Below are positions 50,201-60,665 of a stretch of 64,000 nt of DNA, piece after piece. The stretch's first letter is position 1. Each line of letters opens with the position of its first letter. This DNA is from Ptychodera flava (taxonomy: Eukaryota > Hemichordata > Enteropneusta > Ptychoderidae). The translations under genes and the position numbers were made by a program. The stretch covers positions 34,973,326 through 35,037,325 of the forward strand of contig NC_091931.1 of NCBI RefSeq assembly GCF_041260155.1. Reading direction: 5' to 3'. The notes under the pieces were generated by a model. It did not search any database. It was not told where the DNA came from and worked only from the letters and a program-made list of their open reading frames with translations.

Positions 50201-51217
50201 ATCCATAGCACTAGTGAGACCAGAGTGAACTATGGCATTGCCAGCGCACATCGTGTCCTCCTCAACTTTAGCGACTGTGTTGAGAAACCAAGCAAGAAAA
50301 GACTTGGTGTCTTGATTGACTGGAAGAATGTACGTGGTGAACAGTTTGCTGAACCTATCAAAGATGAGCCTCCAAAAGAAGAGCCACCAAAAGGTATGTC
50401 CCGACTGAGTTCTTTCATTTTTTTGTCTACTCAATAAACAATTACGTTTACAACTTTTATAGCCAAAGTGAAAGCCACTTAGATCCTTGTGTGTTTAGTT
50501 TATGCAGATAGCAAAGAATGCAGAGCTAGAATCAGAACATAAATGTTCTGTTTGTAGCCAGTTAGAGGATCAAAGCAATCATCAGTAGCTGGGATGTAGT
50601 TGTTTACCCTCTGTTATATACATGTGTCTAACAACTTCATTCAAAACACTGTGCTTAAAGTTTTGGAAAAGCGAGTCAGTGATGAAATGCAGACCAAATT
50701 GTGAATTGTCAGCTGAATAATTTGGCAATTATCAAACTGGTGGTCATTCAAAAGCTAAGGGGAAGAGATTTTTGTTTCTAGACAATTATTCCATACTTGA
50801 AATGAAGAACATCTTTTTTTCTCTGAAACCAAATATCAAAATCTTCAGCATACTGTGCTCCAGTAGAATAGCCTGGTTTGCGTTAGTTTTTCAACCAGCA
50901 TAGGTTTATACACAGTTAGGGGGAGAGTAACAGTGGTTTCAATCGTCAATACATCCACTGATTACATCGTGAACCGAGTAAATCGAGTTCGTGCTGTGTG
51001 TCCACCATTTTCATGAAGGCCAAAGAAACACTGAACTTCTTCAACTGATGAATTCCCATGTCGTTTTTTTCCAGAAGAAGAGAAGAAAGAAGAGCCCAAG
51101 GAGGAGGAGGAAACAAAAGAGGAAGAGAAAAAGGAAGATGAGACTGCAGAGGGAGGGGAAAGGGCAGAGGGGGAGGTTCAGGAGGGGAAAGAGGAGTCAG
51201 AGAACATGGAAGAATAA
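44232..51217 (+). CDS. TTC29: Tetratricopeptide repeat protein 29 (525 aa)
   Basis: Nine coding exons join in phase: 44232-44473, 44629-44852, 45048-45233, 47707-47928, 48505-48590, 48979-49070, 49266-49389, 50135-50393, 51075-51217 (1578 nt). The ATG chosen is the first in an exon that starts with stops in frame upstream. After a Gln/Ser/Lys-rich N-terminus (to about residue 80), the family block EMLKDGFHRSFSELFALIK appears, followed by helical TPR pairs (NCNIALGFEHN, SYRLGLAYETIGD, ACEAISDSYKSQGKADEAI, RASACLGTIYNVQGHY). Known: TTC29 is needed for axonemal/flagellar function, with intraflagellar transport links in sperm. The last exon adds a Lys/Glu-rich tail of about 47 residues that I do not recall from vertebrate TTC29. 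The intron between 45233 and 47707 is 2.5 kb. Confidence 0.93.
45459..45492. repeat. Hairpin TACCTTCTC...GAGAAGGTA in TTC29 intron
   Basis: TACCTTCTCGTGTCTAT and ATAGACAGAGAAGGTA form a 16-bp stem with one bulged G and almost no loop. TACTTCCGTCTGTCAA follows in direct duplicate (about 45528-45560). Confidence 0.6.
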
Positions 51218-51402
51218 GGAAATTAAATAAGTGATGAAAATTTATTATGCAGGATTTCTTATTTAGTTTTTGTTCATCAGAGTAAACGAAGAATACAAAG
51301 GCCAAACATTGATTTTGACTTGCATTAAAATATTTTATACACCATGGCACTCTGTTGTAAAAAAATTTGATTGTTATATATATTTGAACATATGTAAATA
51401 CC

Positions 51403-51408
51403 ATTAAA
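51403..51408 (+). terminator. Candidate poly(A) signal for TTC29
   Basis: ATTAAA lies about 185 bases after the TTC29 stop. A T/G-rich stretch (CTTGTTGTCA) follows. Confidence 0.4.
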
Positions 51409-51532
51409 GTCTTGTTGTCATAGCACTGTATATAGTCTGAAAGAAGACCGACAATTATGAATAAGAGTGCATTGTTATAATTTTATGTTGTGTTGTGTTC
51501 TAAGGTAAATACAAAATTTACACCACCACTGT

Positions 51533-52036
51533 CCATGCTAGACTGAAAGATCCATTGCTTGAGGGCGCACTCTACGCCTCTCCCTGAAGTGTGATACTGA
51601 CAAAAAGGAGAATGTCCTCTCCATTGCAGAAACTTCTGAGGGCCTTCCAAACACTTTGAATTTCTCACTGCCTCGATGACATGTGAGGTCAATCTTTCCA
51701 TTTTTACAGAAGTAAAGAACGTAAAATTAGGATTGGCAGAGTTGTTGCCTTACTGTGGATATAATACTGCAGGGAAATCACAATGTTTTGTCTGCCTGTT
51801 GTTGACATTCCAGGAAATCGGCGGAGTCATATGCTAATTTTTGATAGTGCACTATGTTGGCTGCATGGGCGTGGCGTAGACCTCAAAACTGCCCATAAAT
51901 TTCTTGGCGAAATGAGATTGGTTGCAACAAGATTCTGTTGCCGGTCAGTAATGTTACAGACCGCGTCCAGTTGTAAGAGGCGGTACAGTAGAGAGCGCCC
52001 TCAAACAATGGATCTTTCAGTCTATGTCCATGCTGG
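51533..52036. mobile_element. Foldback/MITE pair downstream of TTC29
   Basis: The left arm 51533-51580 (CCATGCTAGACTGAAAGATC... through GAGGGCGCACTCTAC) is inverted at 51976-52035 (GAGCGCCCTCAAACAATGG, ATCTTTCAGTCTATGTCC). The intervening ~400 bp carries no open frame of note. Confidence 0.65.
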
Positions 52037-53404
52037 GCTCCAGAATTTGATTTTGGAGAATGTACATATCTTGACAGTGCAGTCCTTTACTGCATTTAGC
52101 TTGATCTGTGTTGAATAGGTCTGTGGTATTTTCTGAAGAATAACTGAGTGCATATGGATTGAGTCCACCAATTTCATACAGTGTTACTCTGAGTTATGTT
52201 AGCAATGCTGACAAGTTTTTTACTTTGAACATGAATACATTCCAAACATGTGGGAACCTGTGTACAGTTTGGTATTTGCATAGCCAATTATCTAATAAAA
52301 TCAGTGAAAACACGATTTTGTAGACTCTGTTTCAAATTCACTTGTCTGAAGGTTTGATGTTGCAAGATTGAATTGCAAAATGTTGTTTGATGAGTATGAT
52401 TTATGTAGGTCTTTGAGTTCATGAGAATCTGTGTATGAAACTGCACTCTGTTGAGATCCAACACAGCTGATGTACTAGGTAAAAATTTGGTGTTGCCATG
52501 CAGTCATTGGAAGATCTGAATAATGAACCAGGATAGTTATTGCTCACAAATTATCACATTATATTCCATAATTGTGCTGATCATTTTCATTCTGTGTTGA
52601 GTTTGCAGGATTTTTGCAGACTGCTCCAATCTCAGTGATTCTATTTTTATTTTTTAAAAGTGACAGGCCGCAGGCTACCTATGTCATATTGGCCGTGCCA
52701 AAGTCTTCAACTATTGAAAGAAAAACGTGAGCAAGGACGTCCATAAAAAGACTGAATGCATCACAGGGCATTGTTAACCTGGGTTACTTTTTATTCAAAT
52801 AATTACATATTAGGCTACAGCATATCAAACTGCATGTGATGGGGAGGGTGGCAGGTTTATTTCCAGTCCCTGTGCCCAAGGTACTGCATGGATGCAGTCA
52901 CTTCTTGAAAACAAAGAGGTTGAACTGAAAACAGACAGTACAAAACTGAACCGCTGCAGTCCTGGCTACATGCTCGAGGGTTTGCAATCATAATAAACTG
53001 TCAAAAATCAGAGAAATATCCAGGTGTTTCACAAGGTTATACCATCATGTGTAGCAGAACTTTTGTGTACATCTCATTATCTTGTCCTGGCATGTCCATG
53101 TCTATATCTTTTGATACCCTTTCGAGTCCCAGAATGTTTAAGACGTTGGCCCCTTGTTATGAGTGTAGAAAATATATATCAATCTATTAAAGATGAAGTG
53201 GGTGTATTTCTTAAATATTCATAGTGGTATAGCTAGCTGGGACATTTAAACTTTACTTGAAACTATTGAAAGTTTATTTGAAACTGCAATAATTATCAGT
53301 GACCTCCAGTGTGATATACAATGTGAGTAAGGCCTGCTTCGAAGTTTTTTTTATGATGGCTATCTTAGACAAGCTGGAAGTCTCTGATAATTGCTGAACT
53401 TTCA

Positions 53405-53730
53405 GGTAGTTCACACCTCACAAGTGAAGGAATTTTAACTTTTGCTCAAACTTTCCTCTGTGAGACTCATAATCTTTCTTTCACCAAATCCAGAATAAAA
53501 ATCAAGGTCACTGTAAAGTATGGTACAAGAGAAACAACCTAAAATTTACCAAAATTCAAAATGGCTGCCATCCCTGTGTTAGCTTCATGGACAAAAATTT
53601 AATTTCCGATTTCAAAAAACTAAGGTGGTTAAGATTTTTATTACACTAAGAGCTTTAAAATCAGCCACAGGTAGATCAGAAGAGTCTGAATATCTGTTCC
53701 CAAGGTGCATTCTATCTGAAAGTAAACTTT
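53405..53730 (+). repeat. Dispersed ~330-bp repeat, copy 3
   Basis: CACCTCACAAGTGAAGGA, TGGTACAAGAGAAACAA, AATGGCTGCCATCCCTGTGTT, ACTAAGAGCTTTAAAAT and GAATATCTGTTCCC align with copies 1 and 2 in the same order. Confidence 0.65.
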
Positions 53731-55181
53731 CAAATATTAAGGTCGTCTGGATGGTATATTGTGATAGCATCTTGAGTAGATGGAATTGTTGATGTTGATT
53801 GATGAATGTGCGTGTTATTTTACAAAAATAATTCTCAGGACAAAGTTAGTTCCAAGTTCCAACAGTTTAATAACCATTCAATAAAACCATAAATAGATAA
53901 AAATTTCCATACCAGCAATGCATTGATAATTGACTTAAAACTTTTTGTTACCATTCCATACTGTGAAAACATTATTGTAAATGTAAAAGTACATGCCGTC
54001 TTGATGTAAGTCCATTCTGAAGATCTCCAATTGTTAACCAGTTTGGGATGACAGTGTGGCCCCTTTCCAAACTGTGAAACCTGACTTTTTTTATGCTGCC
54101 TAATCACTAGCAAGAATAAAGATTAAAACCACAACCATGTTGCGTGAAGGTAGGTAACATATGCCGGCATGATAACCAGTGTCACTTCAAATGTGTAATA
54201 CAGTGTTGACAGGTTTTTTCCTCAAAGCATACAGGTAAGAGCTGATCAGTGTTGACATCTGATGTCTGTTTAGCAAAATCCGGTTACTTTGACTCGAACA
54301 AGGAAATTCGTCAACTGTAAATCAGTGATTCTTGATCGCATCTTACAGGTTGATTCGGAAATGGTACCTCAAAATGGAGTCACTTCCATAACCACAAACA
54401 TGGTAATTCCACATAACCATTCTACCTGTATGCATTACGATGGAATATAAACACTGCGGCACTGATGGGAACCATTCGGTTATTCACATGAGATTCAAAG
54501 ACCATGCAAAGACTTGGTAGACCATGTCTCTACGGGCTATGCGTGCTGAAAGGAATCAGGCCAATCAGAATCAACCTTATGTATCCACACTTACAAATGA
54601 GTTTTTATGTTCATCACATGTTCTTTTGATAGCTGACAGGAATAACAGATAGGTTCCCAGGCATGCTACAGTATCTATATACTTGCTACATTAATGTAAT
54701 ATTGGAGGGGAAAACCATAGCTCAGTGATCATTGTTTACCAGAAAAACAAATCTAAACCTCTTTTTCAATTTTCATACCCATTTTAAAATCTACTAGTTA
54801 TTATCATTTCTTTTGTGTGACTGTTTATCATTAAAACATCAAAATTTTCGAAAGCCAAAAACATGTTTTTTTGTGTTGTGTTTGGTTTGTTCTGATTTAA
54901 TGTCACTTTTCATTCGTAGTTTCACTTGATTTCATTTTTGGTCAAGATTTGTTATGGATCTTTAGCTTATAGGAATTAGCTCCCAATAGTTGGCCTAGTT
55001 GACGTAATGACCTCAGTATCTTACAATAATCACTGAGCGAATGATAGTCATTATTTTATATTATATTTAAAACACTTCAAATTACACTCATAAGCAACTA
55101 TAAAGCATATCATTTGTGAATGTGGTCAAATCCATATTGTGTCAGGTGTCATAGTCATGGCTGATCGAACCAGTGTCAGAG

Positions 55182-58100
55182 TTATTCAGCGTAACTCTGA
55201 CGTACCTTGATGGAGTCCAAGGCACGGCTAATGTCGCCACCCTTGGCTTCCAGCAAGTGGCTCAACCAACCGCCCTCATCGTCAAATCCCATGTCCAGCA
55301 TCTGTTTCAGGGCTTCGCCAACCTTGACATTCTTAGGTGGTGGATTCTGCAGATCTGGCATGATAGAGGAACCACCAGCTGGAGCTGAATCGCTGACCAC
55401 AGTCCAGTCATTGTCATCACTGGAACAACCTTCTTTGGGACCCATATCCAAGTCCTGATCAAAACAATCACAAGATAATGACATGTTGCATTATTGTGTG
55501 CACATGGTGCATATGAATGATTTGTGACAGGTTAATGTGTCTACTGATTGCAGCCCTCTCATCTACCTATCAAGTTTATTGAAACGGAATTCCACACTAT
55601 TCAGGCAAGTGCACAAGATCTGTCCATACAATGTTCAATGTTGAACTTGATTGCTTTCATTAACATATAGCGTACAACAATCAATATTTTAAACCTTTAT
55701 AGTATAAGACTAAGAGCATCATACCACATATTGAACAAGTACATAGATGAATCACTTCAACACTATAGTAAACTTTATATGAATGAATACTGTTTTTTCA
55801 CTCATACAACACATTAGATTCTTTCTCGAGTACCAATAATTACAGCCTTAGGGAATCATTCTAAATTTGATATCTTTGAAAGAAATCTCCACAGTAATTT
55901 ACATACTTTACAAATTACCCTTAATTTTTTCATCTCATTTAAAAACTACTATTTCAAGTTTCCAAGGGCGAAATGGATAGTACAATTTTAGGTATCAAAG
56001 GCCTTAAGGGTCATATACATACCATTGGAGACTCATCTACATTGGCAGTGCTTGCAGCATCCCCACCCTGCTTGCTTTCATCTTGCACCTTCTTTTCTGG
56101 GTTTTGCCCGCTTTCGGCTTGTTTGGCTGCTTCAGTCTGGGCGCGACGGTTTTGGCATCTACCACTGCGGCCAGCGGGGCCGCCACCACATCTACGACCA
56201 CGCCAACCACCTCTAGCCCCCGGTCCTTTGCCACACCGTCTTCGCATTTCACGATGTTCCACGTCAACATCTACATCGATTCCTACAGAGCAATGTACAC
56301 TTGTCAGAAAATGAATGATATCATTGAAAAACCTGGGCTCACAACTCCATCAAACAAGTCACTCACTCTCCGACCATAGGCCTTGTAAGAATTGTCAGGT
56401 ACATCCTACACTTATCATCTGTAGAGGAAGACTTTGAGTGCATGACAAGCAAGGCTGTCTTCATAACAAAAAGATTTACCAACAACAATATATTACACTT
56501 TTCCAAATTGTATTGATTAGTAAAACCTGCATACATCTCCACAGGACTTATTCTTTGTAATATAACTGAATAGCACTAAATTTGTCATGATGTCAGAGTT
56601 CCATTATTGATATGCAAATACAAATATTTGTCTCAAAATTTCGACAAGTCTATCGGCATAGGAATCATGAAAATGGTACTTTGATACTGCCAATATTCTG
56701 AATGTACCTAAATTATGTGCTAAAATATGACCTTACACAGGGGTCATAAAGAAAGATGTAGTAATTGAGATAAAATGTTGTCAAAATTTCTGTTGTCAGC
56801 AGTAAAATATCTCTATATTTTATAATTAACCTACTATCCCGATTAGCACTATTCAGGTGTTGGAAATACTTACCTAGTGGAGACAACATTTCAGCGACTG
56901 CATCACCAACTTCCTTCAAGTACTCGGCATGAGGTAAATCTTCAGATCCTTCCATCGGTTGCTCCTTGGCTTCTCCATCTGCTGATTGGCCACTGGTCTC
57001 TCCGCCTTCCTTCTGCTGTTCCTGGCATTTCTGTTGCTGTCTCTCCCACATGCGGCACCAGCGTTGGGCCATTCGGGGACCAATATCACCAGTCATGAAA
57101 CGCCACAGACCAGGACGAAATGTGAAGCCCTATGATGAAAAATACAACACATTGTAGGGTGTATGTCTGTATGAAAATTTGGCAGCAGAATTTGACTTTC
57201 ACCTTTTTTTTAATCATGTGCAGCACAAACTCAAATGCTATGGCTTTACTAATATTGGCAGGATCTTTTATTTTCTTTCATTGGTAGAACTGTTGTCACA
57301 ATAAACTTTTAGTTGAAACAGAGAAAATTTACTGCACAGACTAGAAGTGTCTACTGTCTATGGTGTCAATGAGTTCAATCATGCATATGATGATCATTGC
57401 AGTAGATCCAAGCCACCTACTGGTCTTATGTGTATTTTTAAATAAATTCTGAAAAAGGAACTTCAGAAGCATTTGGTTTCTTCTTTGTTTTGAGATATAA
57501 TGTTTGTTAATGCATCTGAAACACCATCATGACTATCATACAATCAGAAGATGACATGCCAACAACAAACAAAGTTGAAATAAACCAATTTCAAGTCAGT
57601 CAAATATTATTACAATTTGCAGTTTCATTTAGGTATACAAAATATTGCTTATTTGGTAAATCTAACCATATACAAGAATGAATTTTGCGAGATCATGAAC
57701 ATTTTTTCCATACATTATGAAAAATGTTCTATTTAAGGAAATATTACTCAATGTGGAAACATCCACGTTAGTGTTTACAGCGGTTATGACCCACTATAAA
57801 TTAGACAAAGACTCTAGTACAGTGGCTTAATCTCAGACAAATCCTGTACTTGTGTGGTGTTCTGATTGATACACGATAATCGTTTATTGAGTTATTTACT
57901 CAAGGGATTACTGTTTTGTGGAGATATCTAATGTGCTTCATTGTACAAAAGAAAGATCGAGCCACATGTCTAGTCAGTTGAGTAATTGTTAGAGGTGAAT
58001 CTGTCTGTGACTGTTTCATTCACATCCAGTTTACAAAGAGTTCATAGACAGTTACCCGCACTTTGTTGTCATGAATATACACTGGTAGTGTTGCGAAATA

Positions 58101-59854
58101 TGCAGATTTATCTTTACTTACTCCCATGTGGCTCCTTCCAATTTGAGGTTTTCGGATCTTGATCATCTCATGCTCAGGGTGCAGCCCTTTGCCTTCACAT
58201 CCTTTGCACAGGTCGTAGTCAGGACACACCACACACTTGAAGCGGGGTCCAAATATACGACCATCACATCCATCACACACCACACCGGGATGGAAAGCAT
58301 TCTCATTTCCTTTATCTCCATCCTGCTCTTTCTTGGCTGTCACTGAAAACAATAAAACAGAATTTGTTTTTTAGCTTTGTTCAAATTTATCATGAAATGG
58401 AAGCATATATGGTATAATGCTATACCTGACAAATCGAGTGCAATGTATGATTTACTGGTCTCTTTTGTACCGGCAAAAAAGATGAAATATCATTTAATTA
58501 AAATCAAAGAAATTAATGTCTTTCAAGGATATCATAAACTGAAATATTGATGTTTCATGGTAAATTGCAGGAAGATAATTGAAAAGCACTATATGAATGA
58601 TGTTTGTAGGTATTGTAATACAACTGTAAAGTTGTTTTCTTTTAACTTACATTTGATGTAGACCCTAAATATTTCTTCATTTAGTTGTCCATATGCATCA
58701 ACCAGTTCCTCGTCACTTGAAAATGAGATCAAGTCTCCCTCAGAGTCTGAAAATATAAATGTATTGTTTTGCTATAATGAGACGAATGATCATGCAAGTG
58801 TTACTCATCCGTATGTATCAGCTGTTTTTGAAATCAGCCATGTTGGATGACTCAGCACAGGAGGACCTTGTTTGTTGACAAACAATAGGTAGTTGTACAG
58901 TCACAGCAGTGGACCCTGGGGTCAGAGAGGGACCAAAATGGCTGCTCTCAATTTAAGCTTACTAACTGTGAGTCAGGGATCTGTCACTCTGTGTTTAGGG
59001 ATTGTGCATCTAAAGTAATCCTGTTAGCCACACAGAATGACAAGGTTGACCAGCTGTTGCATTCACGATAAAAACAAATCCCATATGACTCATGATGTCA
59101 TGATTCAGCAAATGTTTCTGCGTTTTGCACTCGAATTTTGTGCTGTCAGTTTTATTTCATTTATAGGACCTTTCCTTCTTTTCCCTCAGCTTCAGCTGGC
59201 TGTCATACATTTGTATATGGTTATACAACACTCTTTGGTCGGTTTAACTCTCTTCTTAAGAATTTTAGACATAAATACCAAAAGCCATTCTTCCCTCTGA
59301 ATTCCCGTTGTCTTAAAAACTTATTTCAAAATATATTATCAACAGTGGTCAAATATAAATGTGAAGACAGAAAGTTCTATAAGTAAGCAATCCTGTACTA
59401 ATTGAATGTGCACAAGGTTATAGCCCCACTTTCAACATCCCCCTGCAACATTTTACAGACAAATATGCACAGATTTTTATGATTCTACGATTTGTGCGCT
59501 GGAAATGTTACCCTTACTACAATGTTATTGTCTACATGATTATGGTCGTGAAGCTGATAAAGGGGTAAAATATTTAAGACCTGAATGATTTACTTTCGGT
59601 AATGCTCAGGTATTTTTGTTCGCATCTCAATGATGTAACAATGATGATGTAGGCAATATGTACACGCATAAGAAGGCTTTACCTCTGTACGACAGAGTGA
59701 AAACATCTGGGCTTCTAAGAGATGGGAACACTTGCGTTATCTTCTTGGACAGGTATTCGTAGTTCGTTGACACATCTTGGTCCACGCAAAATCGACGGAT
59801 TTCTGGTGAACTGCCGTCGTCACGGTGCAAATAAGCTTTCACTGTCAGAGACAT
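55182..59854 (-). CDS. SQSTM1: Sequestosome-1 / p62 selective autophagy receptor (425 aa)
   Basis: Six coding exons in transcript order: 59854-59683, 58746-58651, 58342-58122, 57129-56874, 56282-56023, 55454-55182 (1278 nt, phases agree). The start is the Met of MSLTVKAYL, as in p62. Domains: PB1 (1-90) with Lys6, Arg20-Arg21 and the acidic DSEGD (58-62); ZZ zinc finger (107-152, CDGC/CVVC/CKGC pattern); a conserved block ending [13 protein letters not shown]; an Arg/Gly-rich stretch (about 258-291); LIR core WTVV (352-355) after acidic residues; UBA (378-420, MGFDDEGGW). Known role: polymerises through PB1, binds ubiquitinated cargo through UBA and Atg8/LC3 through LIR. No DxSTGE-type KEAP1-interacting motif is visible between LIR and UBA. 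Human p62 is 440 residues. An ARE match lies in intron 1 (58847-58857). Confidence 0.95.
58847..58857 (+). promoter_or_regulatory. Antioxidant response element match in p62 intron 1
   Basis: ATGACTCAGCA fits the consensus RTGACnnnGC and the CNC-bZIP/small-Maf core TGACTCAGCA completely. It lies about 1 kb downstream of the p62 start codon. Vertebrate p62 is a known NRF2 target through an ARE. Function here is inferred from the motif alone. Confidence 0.5.
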
Positions 59855-60665
59855 ACTTGTGCTGTGGTACAAACATAGATTAAAGAAGAAAAACTAAGTG
59901 TGGAACAACACTGAAAATGAAACATCAAAGTTTCAGTATCTGCTGCAAGAGTAGAATAAATTCGCAACAAAATTATAATACAGTATCTTTAAAGCTTACG
60001 CGTACAGTTATTTTCACGTCAAAGTAATGCTAATGGAGATTTGTCTATTTCTGTCAGTTGTGGTACCAATCGACACTGAACGTGGTAGTATGCTGTGGTT
60101 CTTCGTACTGTAATCAACAATTGAACTCTTCTGTCCAAAACGGCTGTGTTTTATACGATTATTTGGCTTTCCAGATCTTTCTCTGTTGACCAATCAATAA
60201 TGATAGGGTCTGTAAGTATATGCAAATCCTCAGGAAATTACAAAATACCTTTTCTGACCCACCAATGACGTACTAAATTAGTGTTGCTTACGCGCAAAGG
60301 TTTGTGCGCAGACTTAAAAATAGCTTATGATGTCACTGTATACTAAATTTAGATTCAGTGTCGTCACGATGATTTCACTTTTTCTTTTTGGCTGAATCAA
60401 GACAGAAAATTGAATGTTTTGATTTTTTTTATTGTATTAAATTGAAGAAATTCAAAAATTGAACTAAAAGAATGCGAATCAGCAAAAAAGTATATGACCT
60501 TTCGGTTTGACCGCAATATGACTTTTGACCTTCTTAGCATACAAATCTACAAAATTTACATAAGTGAGGCACCATGACGTCAAATCGTACGATGAAATTC
60601 TGTTCGTCTGATTGGCTTAGTTCTCGTGGCGATACTCATGCCTTACTCCAGTATCAACAGCAAAT
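59855..60665. promoter_or_regulatory. Shared divergent promoter region of p62 and SREBP
   Basis: 811 bp separate the two start codons on opposite strands. A full CRE/ATF palindrome TGACGTCA (60575-60582), a CCAAT box on the - strand (ATTGG, 60611-60615) and another on the + strand (CCAAT near 60192) are present. No TATA box was assigned. NF-Y sites are common in SREBP-gene promoters; a convincing sterol response element was not found. Confidence 0.5.

Larger units (their letters stand above)
51218..55181. other. Intergenic region between convergent TTC29 and p62
   Basis: About 4 kb. It contains the TTC29 3' UTR, a foldback (51533-52036), dispersed repeat copy 3 (53405-53730) and the p62 3' end. 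ATTAAA on the - strand (54896-54901) is a candidate p62 poly(A) signal. No further gene is seen. Confidence 0.6.

Noticed and set aside
50946..51404. 152-codon frame opposite the TTC29 last exon
   Set aside because: Pro/Leu-rich shadow of a Lys/Glu-rich exon; no splice or domain support.
56011..56314. Several open frames on both strands around 56.0-56.3 kb
   Set aside because: Shadows of the GC-rich Arg/Gly exon of p62, whose own frame is fixed by flanking splice phases.
60626..60633. GTGGCGAT as a sterol response element in the SREBP promoter
   Set aside because: Too many mismatches to the SRE consensus; not distinguishable from chance.
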